Assembly (NCBI RefSeq): GCF_000943565.1
Contig: NZ_JTDW01000006.1
Location: 62,001 to 126,000 of the forward strand
Reading direction: 5' to 3'
Origin: Neotamlana sedimentorum
GTDB taxonomy: Bacteria > Bacteroidota > Bacteroidia > Flavobacteriales > Flavobacteriaceae
Length of the DNA: 64,000 nucleotides
Shown: in pieces, positions 1-8,317 of the stretch
Numbering within the stretch: the first letter of the stretch is position 1
Layout of the letters: every line of letters begins with the position of its first letter
Translations under genes and position numbers: made by a program
The notes under the pieces: generated by a model
Told to the model about the DNA's origin: nothing
Databases searched by the model: none
What the model saw: the letters and a program-made list of their open reading frames with translations, nothing else

Positions 1-385
1 GATAGGTTAACACGCCATTAGAACGTATTTCATATTGTGTAGAACTTCTAATTTCTGTAATATTGGGTGCCGTAACATAAAATTTAGTTACACCGTAATC
101 GCGAACATAATTACAACTATTGTTATCGGTTAAAACTAATTCTCCATCTACAACAACAGCAGTAACATCATTTAATAAATTTTTGCCAGTTTCAACTTGT
201 ACGCTTTGCGTTGCTCCTTCTGTTAGAATTAATTCAACATCTCGATTTACCCAAATTTTGGTAAAATCTTCTACAACAAATTCATGCTCTACCACATCTC
301 CAGACTTCTGAAAACAATTGTTGGCATTTTCGCTATTACAGGCAAAAATTAACAACACACAAATTATGTAACTTAATTTTCTCAT
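1..385 (-). CDS. DUF2807 (head-GIN) lipoprotein, 3' end outside window
   Basis: An open frame starts with ATG at 385 and runs off the left edge, giving about 128 residues. It begins with a short hydrophobic signal (MRKLSYIICVLLIFACNSEN) whose lipobox cysteine is at about residue 16, so the protein is probably an outer-membrane or surface lipoprotein. The following residues alternate short beta-strand-like segments (for example KIWVNRDVELILTEGATQSV, then ELVLTDNNSCNY and FYVTAPNITEIRSS), the pattern of the DUF2807 'putative auto-transporter adhesin, head GIN domain' family, which forms a beta-helix. The function of the family is not established. The C-terminal part is missing only because the window ends. 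The upstream gap to the SDR gene is 42 bases, so the two may be co-transcribed. Confidence 0.75.
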   Translation of the reverse strand, partial: MRKLSYIICVLLIFACNSENANNCFQKSGDVVEHEFVVEDFTKIWVNRDVELILTEGATQSVQVETGKNLLNDVTAVVVDGELVLTDNNSCNYVRDYGVTKFYVTAPNITEIRSSTQYEIRSNGVLTY

Positions 386-427
386 TACTTCTTTCTATAC
401 ATTACAGAAGACTTTATTATTTGGTTT

Positions 428-1147
428 TTACGGATTAGTAGACCATAACGAGGCACTTTTTAACATAGCACGTTTTGGTAATTTTAAACCAGCTACAATT
501 AATTCTGCAAAATCGTCTGGTTGTAAAACGCTGTCTTCAGAATCTTTAGTTGCAATTCCTAAATCTATAGACATATCTGAAGCAATTGTGCTTGGTGTTA
601 AAGTACAAACACGTATATTATTTTTTCTAACCTCTTTCATTAAAGATTCCGAGAAACCAATAACGGCAAATTTTGATGCCGAATAGGCCGATGTTGTAGC
701 ATTACCATTTAAACCAGCTGTAGACGATACATTTATAATTTCACCATCATTTTTATTTACTAAATGCGGCAACACTTCTTTAGTTACATAATACATGCCC
801 ATAAGGTTGGTTTGTATAATGTTAGTCCAAGCTGTAACTTCCATATCTAAAACCGATCCAAAAGCCGCAATTCCTGCATTGTTAACTAAAATATCTACAG
901 AACCCAAATCGTTTATAATACTTGCTATACCCTGTTTTACTTCTTGGTAGTTCCCTACATCAAAAACCGAATATATTGCCTTCACACCTAAACCTTCTAT
1001 TTCTGCCACTGTTTCTTTTAAAACAGTTTCATTTCTTCCTGTAATAGCTACATCAATTCCTTCTTTTGCAAAAGCCAAAGCAGTTGCTTTTCCTAAACCT
1101 CTTCCGCCACCTGTTATAATGGCCTTTTTTCCTTTTAAATGTGACAT
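428..1147 (-). CDS. SDR-family 3-ketoacyl-(ACP)-type reductase
   Basis: This 239-residue protein is a classical short-chain dehydrogenase/reductase acting in the cytoplasm with NAD(P)H. The cofactor-binding TGGGRGLG motif is at residues 12-19, NNAG at 89-92, and the catalytic set is Ser142, Tyr155 and Lys159 (YSASK at 155-159). Length and motifs fit the FabG-like group annotated as 3-ketoacyl-ACP reductase, but it stands away from other fatty-acid genes, so the real substrate is unknown and it may be a general carbonyl reductase. The start ATG at 1147 is preceded by an A/T-rich stretch and sits 24 bases after the stop of the outer-membrane protein gene upstream. Confidence 0.85.
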   Translation of the reverse strand: MSHLKGKKAIITGGGRGLGKATALAFAKEGIDVAITGRNETVLKETVAEIEGLGVKAIYSVFDVGNYQEVKQGIASIINDLGSVDILVNNAGIAAFGSVLDMEVTAWTNIIQTNLMGMYYVTKEVLPHLVNKNDGEIINVSSTAGLNGNATTSAYSASKFAVIGFSESLMKEVRKNNIRVCTLTPSTIASDMSIDLGIATKDSEDSVLQPDDFAELIVAGLKLPKRAMLKSASLWSTNP

Positions 1148-1171
1148 GATTTATATTTTTTTAATTGATTG

Positions 1172-2272
1172 TTACAACCTAATTCCTACACCAAACTCAA
1201 CCGCTTCAGCTTTGGCGCCGTGCGATTTTAACGTTATAGCTCCAAAAATTTTATTACCAAAATAGCGTTTTAAACCTATTCGCATGTACATGCGCCCTTC
1301 AAAATCAAAAGGATAATACACATAATACCCTAACTGTGTTAATAAAGACATTTTGTTTATAAACAACTCATGGCCTGCAAAAACACCAACACGTTTATAG
1401 TCTTCATCTCCCGACACATCTTCTTCTGGCACCGATACGCTTTGGTAATAAATTAATTCTTCCAGAAACTTCGAGAAAAACACATCGGTTCCTAATTGAA
1501 TGGCACTTTTTCTGTTTATTCGTTTATCTGCATATCCAGAAAATATATAAAACGGAAATTGCCCCATCCCAACCACGTCGCTTTCGTTTACGCCAAACCT
1601 AAATGCAACGTTAAATTTTACGGGTTCTGTAAATTTTCTATCTGTTTCATCTAAAGTATTTTGGTATTCTGGCTCAACCTTATCTAAATTATAAGAAACT
1701 CCAGCATTAAACGCAATGGTATTTGTACTTGCATTTGGCGCTTTTACATTGGCGTTAGAATAATGTATTAAGCTCACTCCTGCCAAAAACCCAAACCTAT
1801 TAAAAATGCGTTCCTTTTTAAAATTAAGCATTGCAAACGTACTACTCATTAAATGACTTCCGTAGGCTACATTTCTAAAATTAGTTTCCTTGTCGTAAGT
1901 TTTATCTGCGTAAGCTAAACCTTGACCAATACGAAACATAAGATTTCTATTAAAAAAGTAAAAATTATAATGTGCATACAACGAAGCCAAAGCACCTAAA
2001 ACATCGGGGTTTTTCATGTTTTGGTAAGCATAAGTAACTCCATAATCGGGATAATTATAGCGTTGTTCCCAATCTTTAAAACCGTAAGTTTTTTTACTCC
2101 AACCAATAATATAACCTTCCGGATGCCCTTTTATTAAATGTAAAATATCGTTGTTATGCAAAGCAATATTACCCTTAAAATAACTTACATCAACATAAGA
2201 CGAATGTGTTTTACTCTGTGAAAAAACAGTAATAAAACTAAAACATAACAGAGCAGATAATAAAAACTTCAT
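1172..2272 (-). CDS. PagL-like acyloxyacyl hydrolase / outer-membrane protein
   Basis: A 366-residue protein with a clear signal peptide (MKFLLSALLCFSFITVFSQ, cleavage near residue 19) followed by many alternating hydrophobic/aromatic strands, as in an outer-membrane beta-barrel. The motif IHYSNANVKAPN at about 169-180 contains the His-x-Ser pair (His170, Ser172) seen in lipid A 3-O-deacylase PagL and in the wider acyloxyacyl hydrolase family. It is about twice as long as PagL itself, which is normal for the Bacteroidetes members. The family removes acyl chains from lipid A; activity here is inferred, not shown. It lies between metF and the SDR gene with short gaps (about 30 and 24 bases), so it could be read from the metF transcript. 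Confidence 0.7.
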   Translation of the reverse strand: MKFLLSALLCFSFITVFSQSKTHSSYVDVSYFKGNIALHNNDILHLIKGHPEGYIIGWSKKTYGFKDWEQRYNYPDYGVTYAYQNMKNPDVLGALASLYAHYNFYFFNRNLMFRIGQGLAYADKTYDKETNFRNVAYGSHLMSSTFAMLNFKKERIFNRFGFLAGVSLIHYSNANVKAPNASTNTIAFNAGVSYNLDKVEPEYQNTLDETDRKFTEPVKFNVAFRFGVNESDVVGMGQFPFYIFSGYADKRINRKSAIQLGTDVFFSKFLEELIYYQSVSVPEEDVSGDEDYKRVGVFAGHELFINKMSLLTQLGYYVYYPFDFEGRMYMRIGLKRYFGNKIFGAITLKSHGAKAEAVEFGVGIRL

Positions 2273-2302
2273 TAATAGGTTTTGTACCGTAAAAGTAATT
2301 AT

Positions 2303-3256
2303 TTAAAATAAAGCTTCGGCAATAGCTTGCACATTATCGCTTTTTCCCATAGAATAATAGTGTAAAACAGGTACTCCAGCAGCTTTTAACTCTTTCGATT
2401 GTTTAATTGCCCACTCAATACCAACTTGTCTAACCGCTTTATTATCCTTACAAGCATCAACAGCATTAATTAATTCTTCTGGTAAATCTATACTAAACAC
2501 ATGAGGCAATAATTGTAAATGCCTATTAACAGCAAGCGGTTTTATACCCGGAATTATAGGAATATTAATACCTGCCGATTTAGCCATTTCAACAAAATCG
2601 AAATACTTTTGGTTATCAAAAAACATTTGAGTTACCACATAATCAGCTCCAGCATCAACCTTAGCTTTTAAACGCTTTAAATCGGTTTGCAACGATGGTG
2701 CCTCCATGTGTTTTTCCGGGTAACCGGCAACCCCAATGCAAAAATCGGTTTTAAACTGGGTTAAATTTTCTTCATGCAAAAACTTACCATTATTAAGGTC
2801 GGTAATTTGTTGCACCAATTCGCAAGCATAGGTATGGCCACCTTTAGTTGGCTCGAAATACTTTTGGTGTTTCATAGCATCACCACGAAGCGCCACTACA
2901 TTATCAATTTCCAGATAATGGCAATCTACCAACATATACTCGGTTTCTTCTTTGGTAAAACCACCGCACAAAATATGCGGAACCGGATCAATATTATACT
3001 TATGCTTTAAACTCACCGAAATACCTAAAGTACCTGGGCGTTTTCGCACTGTTTTCCTATCTAAAAGTCCGTTTTTTTCAACATAAACATACTCTTCACG
3101 CGAGGTGGTTACATCAATAAATGGCGGATTAAACTCCATTAGCGGATCGATATTGTTATACAAATCCTGAATATTTTTTCCCTTTACCGGTGTTACAATC
3201 TCAAACGAAAACAAGGTTTTTCCGTTGGCCTTTTTAATATGTTCTGTTACCTTCAT
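2303..3256 (-). CDS. metF: 5,10-methylenetetrahydrofolate reductase
   Basis: A 317-residue FAD-dependent TIM-barrel enzyme that reduces methylene-THF to 5-methyl-THF, the methyl donor for methionine synthase. The sequence starts with the typical FSFEIVTP stretch (residues 17-24) and carries the family segments VVALRGD near 121-127, GVAGYPEKH near 175-183, DAGADYVVTQMFFD near 201-214 and the PIIPGIKPL strand near 236. Full length for the bacterial MetF family. It lies downstream of the split metH genes on the same strand, which is the functional partner. A 527-base gap holding repeats and a small ORF separates it from that operon, so it may have its own promoter. No SAM riboswitch is seen directly in front of it. 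Confidence 0.95.
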   Translation of the reverse strand: MKVTEHIKKANGKTLFSFEIVTPVKGKNIQDLYNNIDPLMEFNPPFIDVTTSREEYVYVEKNGLLDRKTVRKRPGTLGISVSLKHKYNIDPVPHILCGGFTKEETEYMLVDCHYLEIDNVVALRGDAMKHQKYFEPTKGGHTYACELVQQITDLNNGKFLHEENLTQFKTDFCIGVAGYPEKHMEAPSLQTDLKRLKAKVDAGADYVVTQMFFDNQKYFDFVEMAKSAGINIPIIPGIKPLAVNRHLQLLPHVFSIDLPEELINAVDACKDNKAVRQVGIEWAIKQSKELKAAGVPVLHYYSMGKSDNVQAIAEALF

Positions 3257-3322
3257 AACTCGCTTTTATAATTTCCGAAAAGGCGGAAATCTCTTCAATA
3301 ATTAATTATTTTTTATTTTTTT

Positions 3323-3412
3323 GGCGTTACCCTATCGGGTCGCGCTTTCCGTTATATCTTTTTCTCGTTCCTCAAAAAAGGATGCCACTACAATCGCTAA
3401 CGTGGGCTTGCC
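3323..3412 (-). repeat. GCGTTA/TAACGC-bounded intergenic repeat, copy 1 (short form)
   Basis: About 90 bases starting GGCGTTACC and ending CGCTAACGTGGGC, with the shared inner blocks GGGTCGCGCTTTCCG, TATATCTTTT and AAAAAAGGATGCC. It lacks the ~45-base inner segment present in the copies at 37720 and 44176. It lies 67 bases upstream of the metF start codon, in the same orientation as the other three copies. Confidence 0.8.
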
Positions 3413-3574
3413 AAAAGTGCAATTTCAAAAAAATATGACTTTTGGCTAACCTTGGTTTAAAGCTTTTTTCGGACCTGTCAGGTTATAAAAATCAACAGAT
3501 CTAATAACGAAATCTTGTTACAATCCCAACAAACATTGGGACTGAATAACAATATATCTCCTTAACTTTAAAAA

Positions 3575-3600
3575 GATCCTGAAACGAGTTCAGGATGACA
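3575..3600. repeat. REP-like palindrome, family A
   Basis: GATCCTGAAACGAGTTCAGG followed by ATGACA. The arms ATCCTGAA and TTCAGGAT are complementary, so it folds into a short hairpin. Other family A copies are at 7000, 32503 and 37868. Confidence 0.7.
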
Positions 3601-3614
3601 CATCCAACGTGTTG

Positions 3615-3713
3615 TTACACAAAATAAGAAACCGTTAACGCAGCAACAGTTAACATTAAAAGCTGAATAAAAAATTTAACCTCTGTAGAAAATTTAAGTC
3701 TATTCATTTTCAT
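3615..3713 (-). CDS. Possible 32-residue single-pass membrane peptide
   Basis: ATG at 3713 opens a 32-codon frame ending TAA at 3615. The peptide begins MKMNRLKFSTEVKFF and continues as a hydrophobic helix IQLLMLTVAALTVSYFV, so charged residues precede one membrane span. The A-rich AAAAAAACG just before the ATG resembles flavobacterial ribosome sites. It is too short for most gene callers and I do not recognise a family; it may equally be a chance frame. It lies between the small gene at 3784 and metF, all on the same strand. Confidence 0.4.
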   Translation of the reverse strand: MKMNRLKFSTEVKFFIQLLMLTVAALTVSYFV

Positions 3714-3749
3714 CGTTTTTTTGCTGCAAAATTCTTATTTATATAGCTT

Positions 3750-3778
3750 CAATTTGTTACCGAAAAAGCAACAAATTG
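3750..3778 (-). terminator. Hairpin after the metH operon
   Basis: On the minus strand CAATTTGTT and AACAAATTG form a perfect 9-bp stem with an 11-base loop, 5 bases after the stop codon of the gene at 3784. There is no run of T after it, so it may protect the 3' end rather than terminate by itself. Confidence 0.5.
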
Positions 3779-3783
3779 TTAAG

Positions 3784-4020
3784 TTAACTATTCAATAGAT
3801 TTTTTACTGTTTCGTAACCATCTTCATATTCCCAATACACCCATCGACCATCTAAATAATCGATTAAAACATATTTTTCACTCACGGATTTTATTCTAGA
3901 AACAGCAACCAACTTTTTTGAAAAACCATCTAAATCAACACGTTCTAATCTTTCTTTATTGTTTTCATCAAAACCATGGCATACCATATGGCTTCCTAAA
4001 GTTAACTCTATAAATTTCAT
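3784..4020 (-). CDS. Small protein of unknown function in the metH operon
   Basis: A 78-residue acidic protein with no signal peptide or membrane segment. It has an aromatic cluster near the end (DYLDGRWVYWEYEDGYETV, about residues 53-71) and predicted short beta strands. I do not recognise the family. The start ATG at 4020 lies 9 bases after the metH stop, so it is very probably translated from the metH mRNA and controlled by the same SAM-I riboswitch; any role in methionine synthesis is inference from position only. A hairpin follows its stop codon, which suggests it is the last gene of that operon. Confidence 0.6.
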   Translation of the reverse strand: MKFIELTLGSHMVCHGFDENNKERLERVDLDGFSKKLVAVSRIKSVSEKYVLIDYLDGRWVYWEYEDGYETVKNLLNS

Positions 4021-4029
4021 CTTTATTTT

Positions 4030-6702
4030 CTAATCTGCTAAATTGGGGTGTAACCATTTTCTAGCTTTCTCTAACGCTATACCTTTTCGTTCTGCATAAT
4101 CTTTAACTTGGTCGTCGGTTATTTTACCTAAACCAAAATACTTTGCTTCTGGGTTAGCAAAATAATACCCCGAAACCGCAGCAGCTGGCCACATGGCTAA
4201 ACTTTCTGTTAGCGTTACGCCAATAATTTTTTCAACCTCCAGCAATTCCCAAATCGTTTCTTTTTCTAAATGATCTGGACACGCCGGATAACCTGGCGCC
4301 GGACGAATGCCTTTATAGCTTTCTTTAATTAAATCGTCGTTGGTTAAATCTTCATTTTCGGCATAACCCCAATGTTTGGTTCTTACTTGCTTATGCAAAT
4401 ATTCGGCAAAAGCTTCGGCAAAACGATCGGCAATAGCTTGAGCCATAATGGCGCTATAATCATCATCTTTAGCCTTATAACTTTCGGCCAATTCTTGAGC
4501 ACCGAAAATAGCGACACAGAATGCGCCAATATAATCGGTTTTTCCTGTACTTTCTGGTGCAATAAAATCGGCTAAAGCATGGTTTGGAATACCGTCACGT
4601 TTTTTTAATTGCTGTCTTAATGTCCTAAAAACGGCAATTTCTTCACCCTTCTTTTTAACAGAAATATCATCATCGTTTATGGTATTAGCTTCAAACAAAC
4701 CAAAAACCGCTTTAGGTTTTAATAGTTGTTTAGCTATAATGTCTTGGACCATTTCTTGCGCTTCATTAAAAAGTACTGTTGCTTGCTCGCCAACAACATC
4801 ATCTTTTAAAATATTTGGATATTTACCGTGCAAATCCCAACTTCTAAAAAACGGACTCCAATCTATAAACGGCAACAATTCTTTTAAGCTTAATTGCTTA
4901 AACATTTGGACACCCATAGCTTTAGGCTTTACAATTTCGGAAGTTTCCCAATCGATGTTATATTTACGCGCTCTAGCTTCGTTTATAGTGATATACGATT
5001 TCTCTTTACCTCGTTTTAAAAACTTGGTTCTAAATTCGTCATAATCTTTTTTAAGTTTAGACACGTATTCGTGTGCTGTTTGTTTATTTAACAAGTCGCC
5101 CACTACTGTTACCGCTCTAGAAGCATCATTTACATGAACCACCGCGTTTTTATACTGCGTATCTATTTTTACAGCCGTATGCGCTTTCGATGTTGTTGCA
5201 CCACCAATTAACAACGGAATTTCAAAATTTTCGCGTTGCATTTCTTTAGCTAAATACACCATTTCATCTAACGAAGGTGTAATTAAACCCGATAAACCAA
5301 TAGCATCAACACGCTCTTTTATAGCTGTTTCAATAATTTTTTCGGGTGGCACCATAACCCCTAAATCTACAATTTCGTAGTTATTACAGGCCAGCACCAC
5401 GCTTACAATATTTTTACCAATATCGTGAACATCGCCTTTTACCGTTGCCATTAAAATTTTACCAACAGGCTCTGAGTCTTCAGTTTTTTCGGCTTCAATA
5501 AACGGATTTAAGTAAGCCACTGCTTTTTTCATTACACGTGCCGATTTTACTACCTGTGGCAAGAACATTTTTCCTTCGCCAAACAAATCGCCAACCACGT
5601 TCATACCAATCATTAAATGGCCTTCAATAACATCAATTGGTTTTTCAGCTTCTTGTCGCGCTTGTTCAATATCTTCAATAATAAAAGCATCTAACCCTTT
5701 TACTAAAGCGTGCGTGATTCTATCTTGTAACGGGTTTTCACGCCAAGATAAATCGACTGTTTTTTCAGCTTTTGAGCCTTTTACAGTTTCGGCAAATTCT
5801 AGTAAACGCTCAGTAGCATCGTCTCTTCTGTCTAAAATAACATCTTCAACGTGCTCTAATAAATCTTTAGGAATATCGTCGTAAACTTCCAACATTGTTG
5901 GGTTTACAATTCCCATATTCATACCAGCTTGAATAGCATAATATAAAAATACGGAATGCATAGCTTCGCGAACACCGTTATTACCTCTAAACGAGAACGA
6001 CACGTTACTTACACCTCCACTTACACTAACATTTTCAAGATTTTGACGCACCCATCGGGTTGCTTCAATAAAATCGATAGCATTTTTTCGATGCTCTTCC
6101 ATTCCTGTTGCAACTGGAAAAATATTTAAATCGAAAATGATATCTTCTGATGGAAAACCTACTTTGTTTACCAAAACATCGTAAGATCGTTCGGCTATTT
6201 CAATGCGTCTTTCATAATTATCGGCTTGCCCAACTTCGTCAAAAGCCATTACAATTACTGCGGCACCATAGCGTTTTATTTGTTTGGCTTCCCAAATAAA
6301 TTTTTCTTCGCCTTCTTTTAACGAAATGGAATTTACCACACATTTACCTTGTACCACTTGAAGACCAGCTTCGATAATTTCCCACTTAGAACTATCAATC
6401 ATTATTGGCACACGACAAATATCTGGTTCTGCGGCAATAAGATTTAAAAAACGAACCATAGACTCTTTACCGTCTATAAGTCCGTCGTCCATATTAATAT
6501 CGATAATTTGCGCACCACCATCTACTTGATGACGTGCAATATCTAAGGCTTCATCAAATTTTTCTTCTTTAATTAAGCGTAAAAATTTACGTGAACCTGC
6601 TACGTTAGTTCGCTCACCTACATTTATAAAGTTGCTGTTTTCGTTTAAAACCAAAGGCTCTAAACCAGATAACTTCATGTATTTTGTTTGCTTTACTTTC
6701 AT
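4030..6702 (-). CDS. metH: Methionine synthase, pterin/B12/activation part
   Basis: An 890-residue protein holding three of the four domains of B12-dependent methionine synthase. Residues ~15-310 are the methyl-THF (pterin) barrel, with [14 protein letters not shown] at 27-40; ~320-560 the cobalamin domains with the base-off ligand motif DVHDIGKN (424-431, His426) and GVMVPPEKI; ~580-890 the AdoMet-binding reactivation domain with [10 protein letters not shown] at 800-809 and [12 protein letters not shown] near 838-849. The N-terminal homocysteine domain is a separate gene (6995-8008). The start ATG overlaps the stop of the ABM gene by one base (TAATG), showing translational coupling. B12 dependence is clear from the motifs; no B12 synthesis genes are in the window. 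Confidence 0.95.
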   Translation of the reverse strand: MKVKQTKYMKLSGLEPLVLNENSNFINVGERTNVAGSRKFLRLIKEEKFDEALDIARHQVDGGAQIIDINMDDGLIDGKESMVRFLNLIAAEPDICRVPIMIDSSKWEIIEAGLQVVQGKCVVNSISLKEGEEKFIWEAKQIKRYGAAVIVMAFDEVGQADNYERRIEIAERSYDVLVNKVGFPSEDIIFDLNIFPVATGMEEHRKNAIDFIEATRWVRQNLENVSVSGGVSNVSFSFRGNNGVREAMHSVFLYYAIQAGMNMGIVNPTMLEVYDDIPKDLLEHVEDVILDRRDDATERLLEFAETVKGSKAEKTVDLSWRENPLQDRITHALVKGLDAFIIEDIEQARQEAEKPIDVIEGHLMIGMNVVGDLFGEGKMFLPQVVKSARVMKKAVAYLNPFIEAEKTEDSEPVGKILMATVKGDVHDIGKNIVSVVLACNNYEIVDLGVMVPPEKIIETAIKERVDAIGLSGLITPSLDEMVYLAKEMQRENFEIPLLIGGATTSKAHTAVKIDTQYKNAVVHVNDASRAVTVVGDLLNKQTAHEYVSKLKKDYDEFRTKFLKRGKEKSYITINEARARKYNIDWETSEIVKPKAMGVQMFKQLSLKELLPFIDWSPFFRSWDLHGKYPNILKDDVVGEQATVLFNEAQEMVQDIIAKQLLKPKAVFGLFEANTINDDDISVKKKGEEIAVFRTLRQQLKKRDGIPNHALADFIAPESTGKTDYIGAFCVAIFGAQELAESYKAKDDDYSAIMAQAIADRFAEAFAEYLHKQVRTKHWGYAENEDLTNDDLIKESYKGIRPAPGYPACPDHLEKETIWELLEVEKIIGVTLTESLAMWPAAAVSGYYFANPEAKYFGLGKITDDQVKDYAERKGIALEKARKWLHPNLAD

Positions 6703-6983
6703 TATTTATAATGCTCTACTGTTGGAAATGGTTCATAAAAGTGGTGTAACAATGTTTTCCATTTTTGGTATTCTTCAGACTTTCTGAACCCAATTTCATG
6801 GTCTTCAACAGTTTCCCAATTAACCAACAATATGTATTGATCTTTTGTTTCTAAACACTTTTTTAATTCATGTGAAATATAACCTTTCATAGAAGAAATG
6901 ATATTTTCTGCTTTCTTGAAATTATTTTCAAAAGCTTCAGATAATCCTTCCTTTATATTTAATATGGCAACTTCTAGTATCAT
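6702..6983 (-). CDS. Small ABM-domain (antibiotic biosynthesis monooxygenase-like) protein
   Basis: A 93-residue protein with the ferredoxin-like fold of the ABM/YgiN family: strand [13 protein letters not shown], helix, then [12 protein letters not shown] and [20 protein letters not shown], and the closing HHFYEP (near 80-85). Members are heme- or quinol-handling monooxygenases or simply small dimeric proteins, so the substrate cannot be told. It lies exactly between the two halves of methionine synthase: 11 bases after the first half and overlapping the second by one base. Co-expression is therefore certain from layout; a link to B12 or folate chemistry is only a guess. Confidence 0.75.
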   Translation of the reverse strand: MILEVAILNIKEGLSEAFENNFKKAENIISSMKGYISHELKKCLETKDQYILLVNWETVEDHEIGFRKSEEYQKWKTLLHHFYEPFPTVEHYK

Positions 6984-6994
6984 TCATTTAAAGC

Positions 6995-8008
6995 TTAATG
7001 TGATGCTGAAACAAGTTCAGTATGACGACGTGGTTTATATTTCGCAGCAATATTTGCTATAACGCGAATATGTTCTGGACTTGTACCACAACAACCACCA
7101 ATAATATTTATTAAATTCTTTTTTAAGTAAGCTTCAATTTGCTCGCCCATTTCTTCTGGAGATTCATCGTACTCACCAAAAGCATTAGGTAAACCTGCAT
7201 TTGGATGTGCAGAAATTGCAAATTCAGTTTTATTGGCAATGGCCTCTAAATGTGGCTGTAACAAATTGGCTCCTAAAGCACAATTAAATCCAACAGATAA
7301 TAACGGAATATGTGAAACCGAAATTAAAAACGCTTCGGCGGTTTGCCCCGATAAAGTTCGTCCTGAAGCATCGGTAATAGTACCGCTAAGCATAACAGGA
7401 ATATCTAAATTTCTTTCGTCCTTTACTTCTTCTATTGCAAATAACGCTGCTTTTGCATTTAATGTATCGAAAACGGTTTCAACTAATAAAATATCTGCGC
7501 CACCATCCATTAAAGCTTCAACTTGTTGTTTGTATGCTATTCGTAATTCATTAAACGTTACGGCTCTGTAACCCGGATCGTTTACATCTGGCGACATACT
7601 TGCTGTACGGTTTGTTGGCCCGATTGAGCCTGCTACAAAACGTGGTTTATGTGGTTCTTTTTTTGTAAATTCTACAGCAACTTCTTTTGCTATTTTAGCA
7701 GATTCGTAGTTAAGTTCGTAAACCAAATCTTCCATTTGGTAATCGGCCATAGCAATAGTTGTTCCCGAAAAGGTATTGGTTTCAATAATATCGGCACCAG
7801 CCTCGAAATACTTTGCGTGAATGGTTTTTATAGCTTCGGGCTGTGTAATAGACAACAAATCGTTATTTCCTTGCAACGGCGTTGGGTAATCTTTAAAACG
7901 CTCGCCACGAAAATCTTCTTCTGTAAACTTATAGGCTTGTAGCATGGTTCCCATGGCACCATCTAACACCAAAATGCGTTCTTTTAAAGCCTTTCTTATA
8001 TCTGACAT
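6995..8008 (-). CDS. metH: Methionine synthase, homocysteine-binding part
   Basis: A 337-residue homocysteine S-methyltransferase barrel. The zinc ligands are all present: Cys243 (GFNCALG) and the pair Cys306-Cys307 (IIGGCCGTSP). It starts with RILVLDGAMGTMLQ (11-24), as in MetH. It lacks pterin and B12 domains, which are encoded by the gene at 4030-6702, so both products must work together. The last ten residues, RHTELVSASH, are not part of the family: they are translated from a REP-like repeat that has replaced the normal end (family members stop near KYKPR). First gene of the operon; a SAM-I riboswitch lies 144 bases upstream. Confidence 0.95.
   Translation of the reverse strand: MSDIRKALKERILVLDGAMGTMLQAYKFTEEDFRGERFKDYPTPLQGNNDLLSITQPEAIKTIHAKYFEAGADIIETNTFSGTTIAMADYQMEDLVYELNYESAKIAKEVAVEFTKKEPHKPRFVAGSIGPTNRTASMSPDVNDPGYRAVTFNELRIAYKQQVEALMDGGADILLVETVFDTLNAKAALFAIEEVKDERNLDIPVMLSGTITDASGRTLSGQTAEAFLISVSHIPLLSVGFNCALGANLLQPHLEAIANKTEFAISAHPNAGLPNAFGEYDESPEEMGEQIEAYLKKNLINIIGGCCGTSPEHIRVIANIAAKYKPRRHTELVSASH
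7000..7026. repeat. REP-like palindrome, family A, inside the 3' end of metH
   Basis: GATGCTGAAACAAGTTCAG followed by TATGACGA. It is the same palindrome as the intergenic family A copies but here it is read in frame as HTELVSAS at the end of the homocysteine-binding methionine synthase subunit. Confidence 0.8.
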
Positions 8009-8070
8009 TTCTTCAATATTTTTTCATTCTGAAGTATACACAAGCAGCATGAAATGAATTATTTAATGAG

Positions 8071-8091
8071 AAACTGAAATCCTTTCAGTTT
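8071..8091 (-). promoter_or_regulatory. Hairpin between SAM-I aptamer and metH start
   Basis: On the minus strand AAACTGAAA and TTTCAGTTT form a perfect 9-bp stem with a GGA loop. It lies 60 bases downstream of the aptamer and 63 before the start codon, so it could be part of the expression platform, but no T-run follows it. Confidence 0.4.
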
Positions 8092-8151
8092 AACACAACT
8101 TAATTTTTTATTTATATGATGTTTCAAGAAAAGCAAGTAGAAAAACGCTTC

Positions 8152-8260
8152 GTTATCTGCCTAATTACTTTTACAATTAGTAGAATTTAGCACCTTCCCC
8201 GAAAAATCGGGAGGTTGCCAAGGTTTCATTGGGTCTAGTCCCTCTACCTTTCTTGATAAC
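8152..8260 (-). promoter_or_regulatory. SAM-I (S-box) riboswitch upstream of metH operon
   Basis: Read on the minus strand the RNA starts GTTATCAAGAAAGGTAGAGG, followed by GACTAGACCCAATGAAACC, TTGGCAACC and AAGGTGC, which is the SAM-I core in the right order. P1 is closed by GTTATC (8255-8260) pairing with GATAAC (8152-8157). P3 is CTCCCGATTTTTCGGGG and P4 is CTAATT...AATTAG (8162-8181). Known role: binding of S-adenosylmethionine switches off the downstream gene, here the metH operon starting at 8008. The expression platform is not obvious. Confidence 0.95.
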
Positions 8261-8285
8261 ATTTTTATATTAATGAACTAGTGCG

Positions 8286-8293
8286 CAAAAGTA
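8286..8293 (-). promoter_or_regulatory. Candidate -7 box of metH operon promoter
   Basis: TACTTTTG on the minus strand fits the Bacteroidetes -7 consensus TAnnTTTG and lies about 25 bases upstream of the SAM-I aptamer. A clear -33 TTG at the usual distance is not seen. Confidence 0.5.
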
Positions 8294-8317
8294 ACACAAT
8301 TAACTATAATTTTTATG

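Larger units (their letters stand above)
3257..3783. other. 527-base gap: repeats, hairpin and a possible small gene
   Basis: No long gene. From left to right it holds one copy of the GCGTTA...TAACGC-bounded repeat, a half-site resembling the CCTGTCAGG hairpin repeat, a hairpin TCCCAA-N6-TTGGGA near 3516-3542, a REP-like palindrome, a 32-codon ORF on the minus strand, and a 9-bp hairpin just after the stop of the next upstream gene. Confidence 0.7.

Noticed and set aside
4030-8008. Split methionine synthase as a frameshifted pseudogene
   Set aside because: Both parts have their own starts and stops, complete domains and metal sites, and a third gene lies between them; the split is an ordinary arrangement in this phylum.
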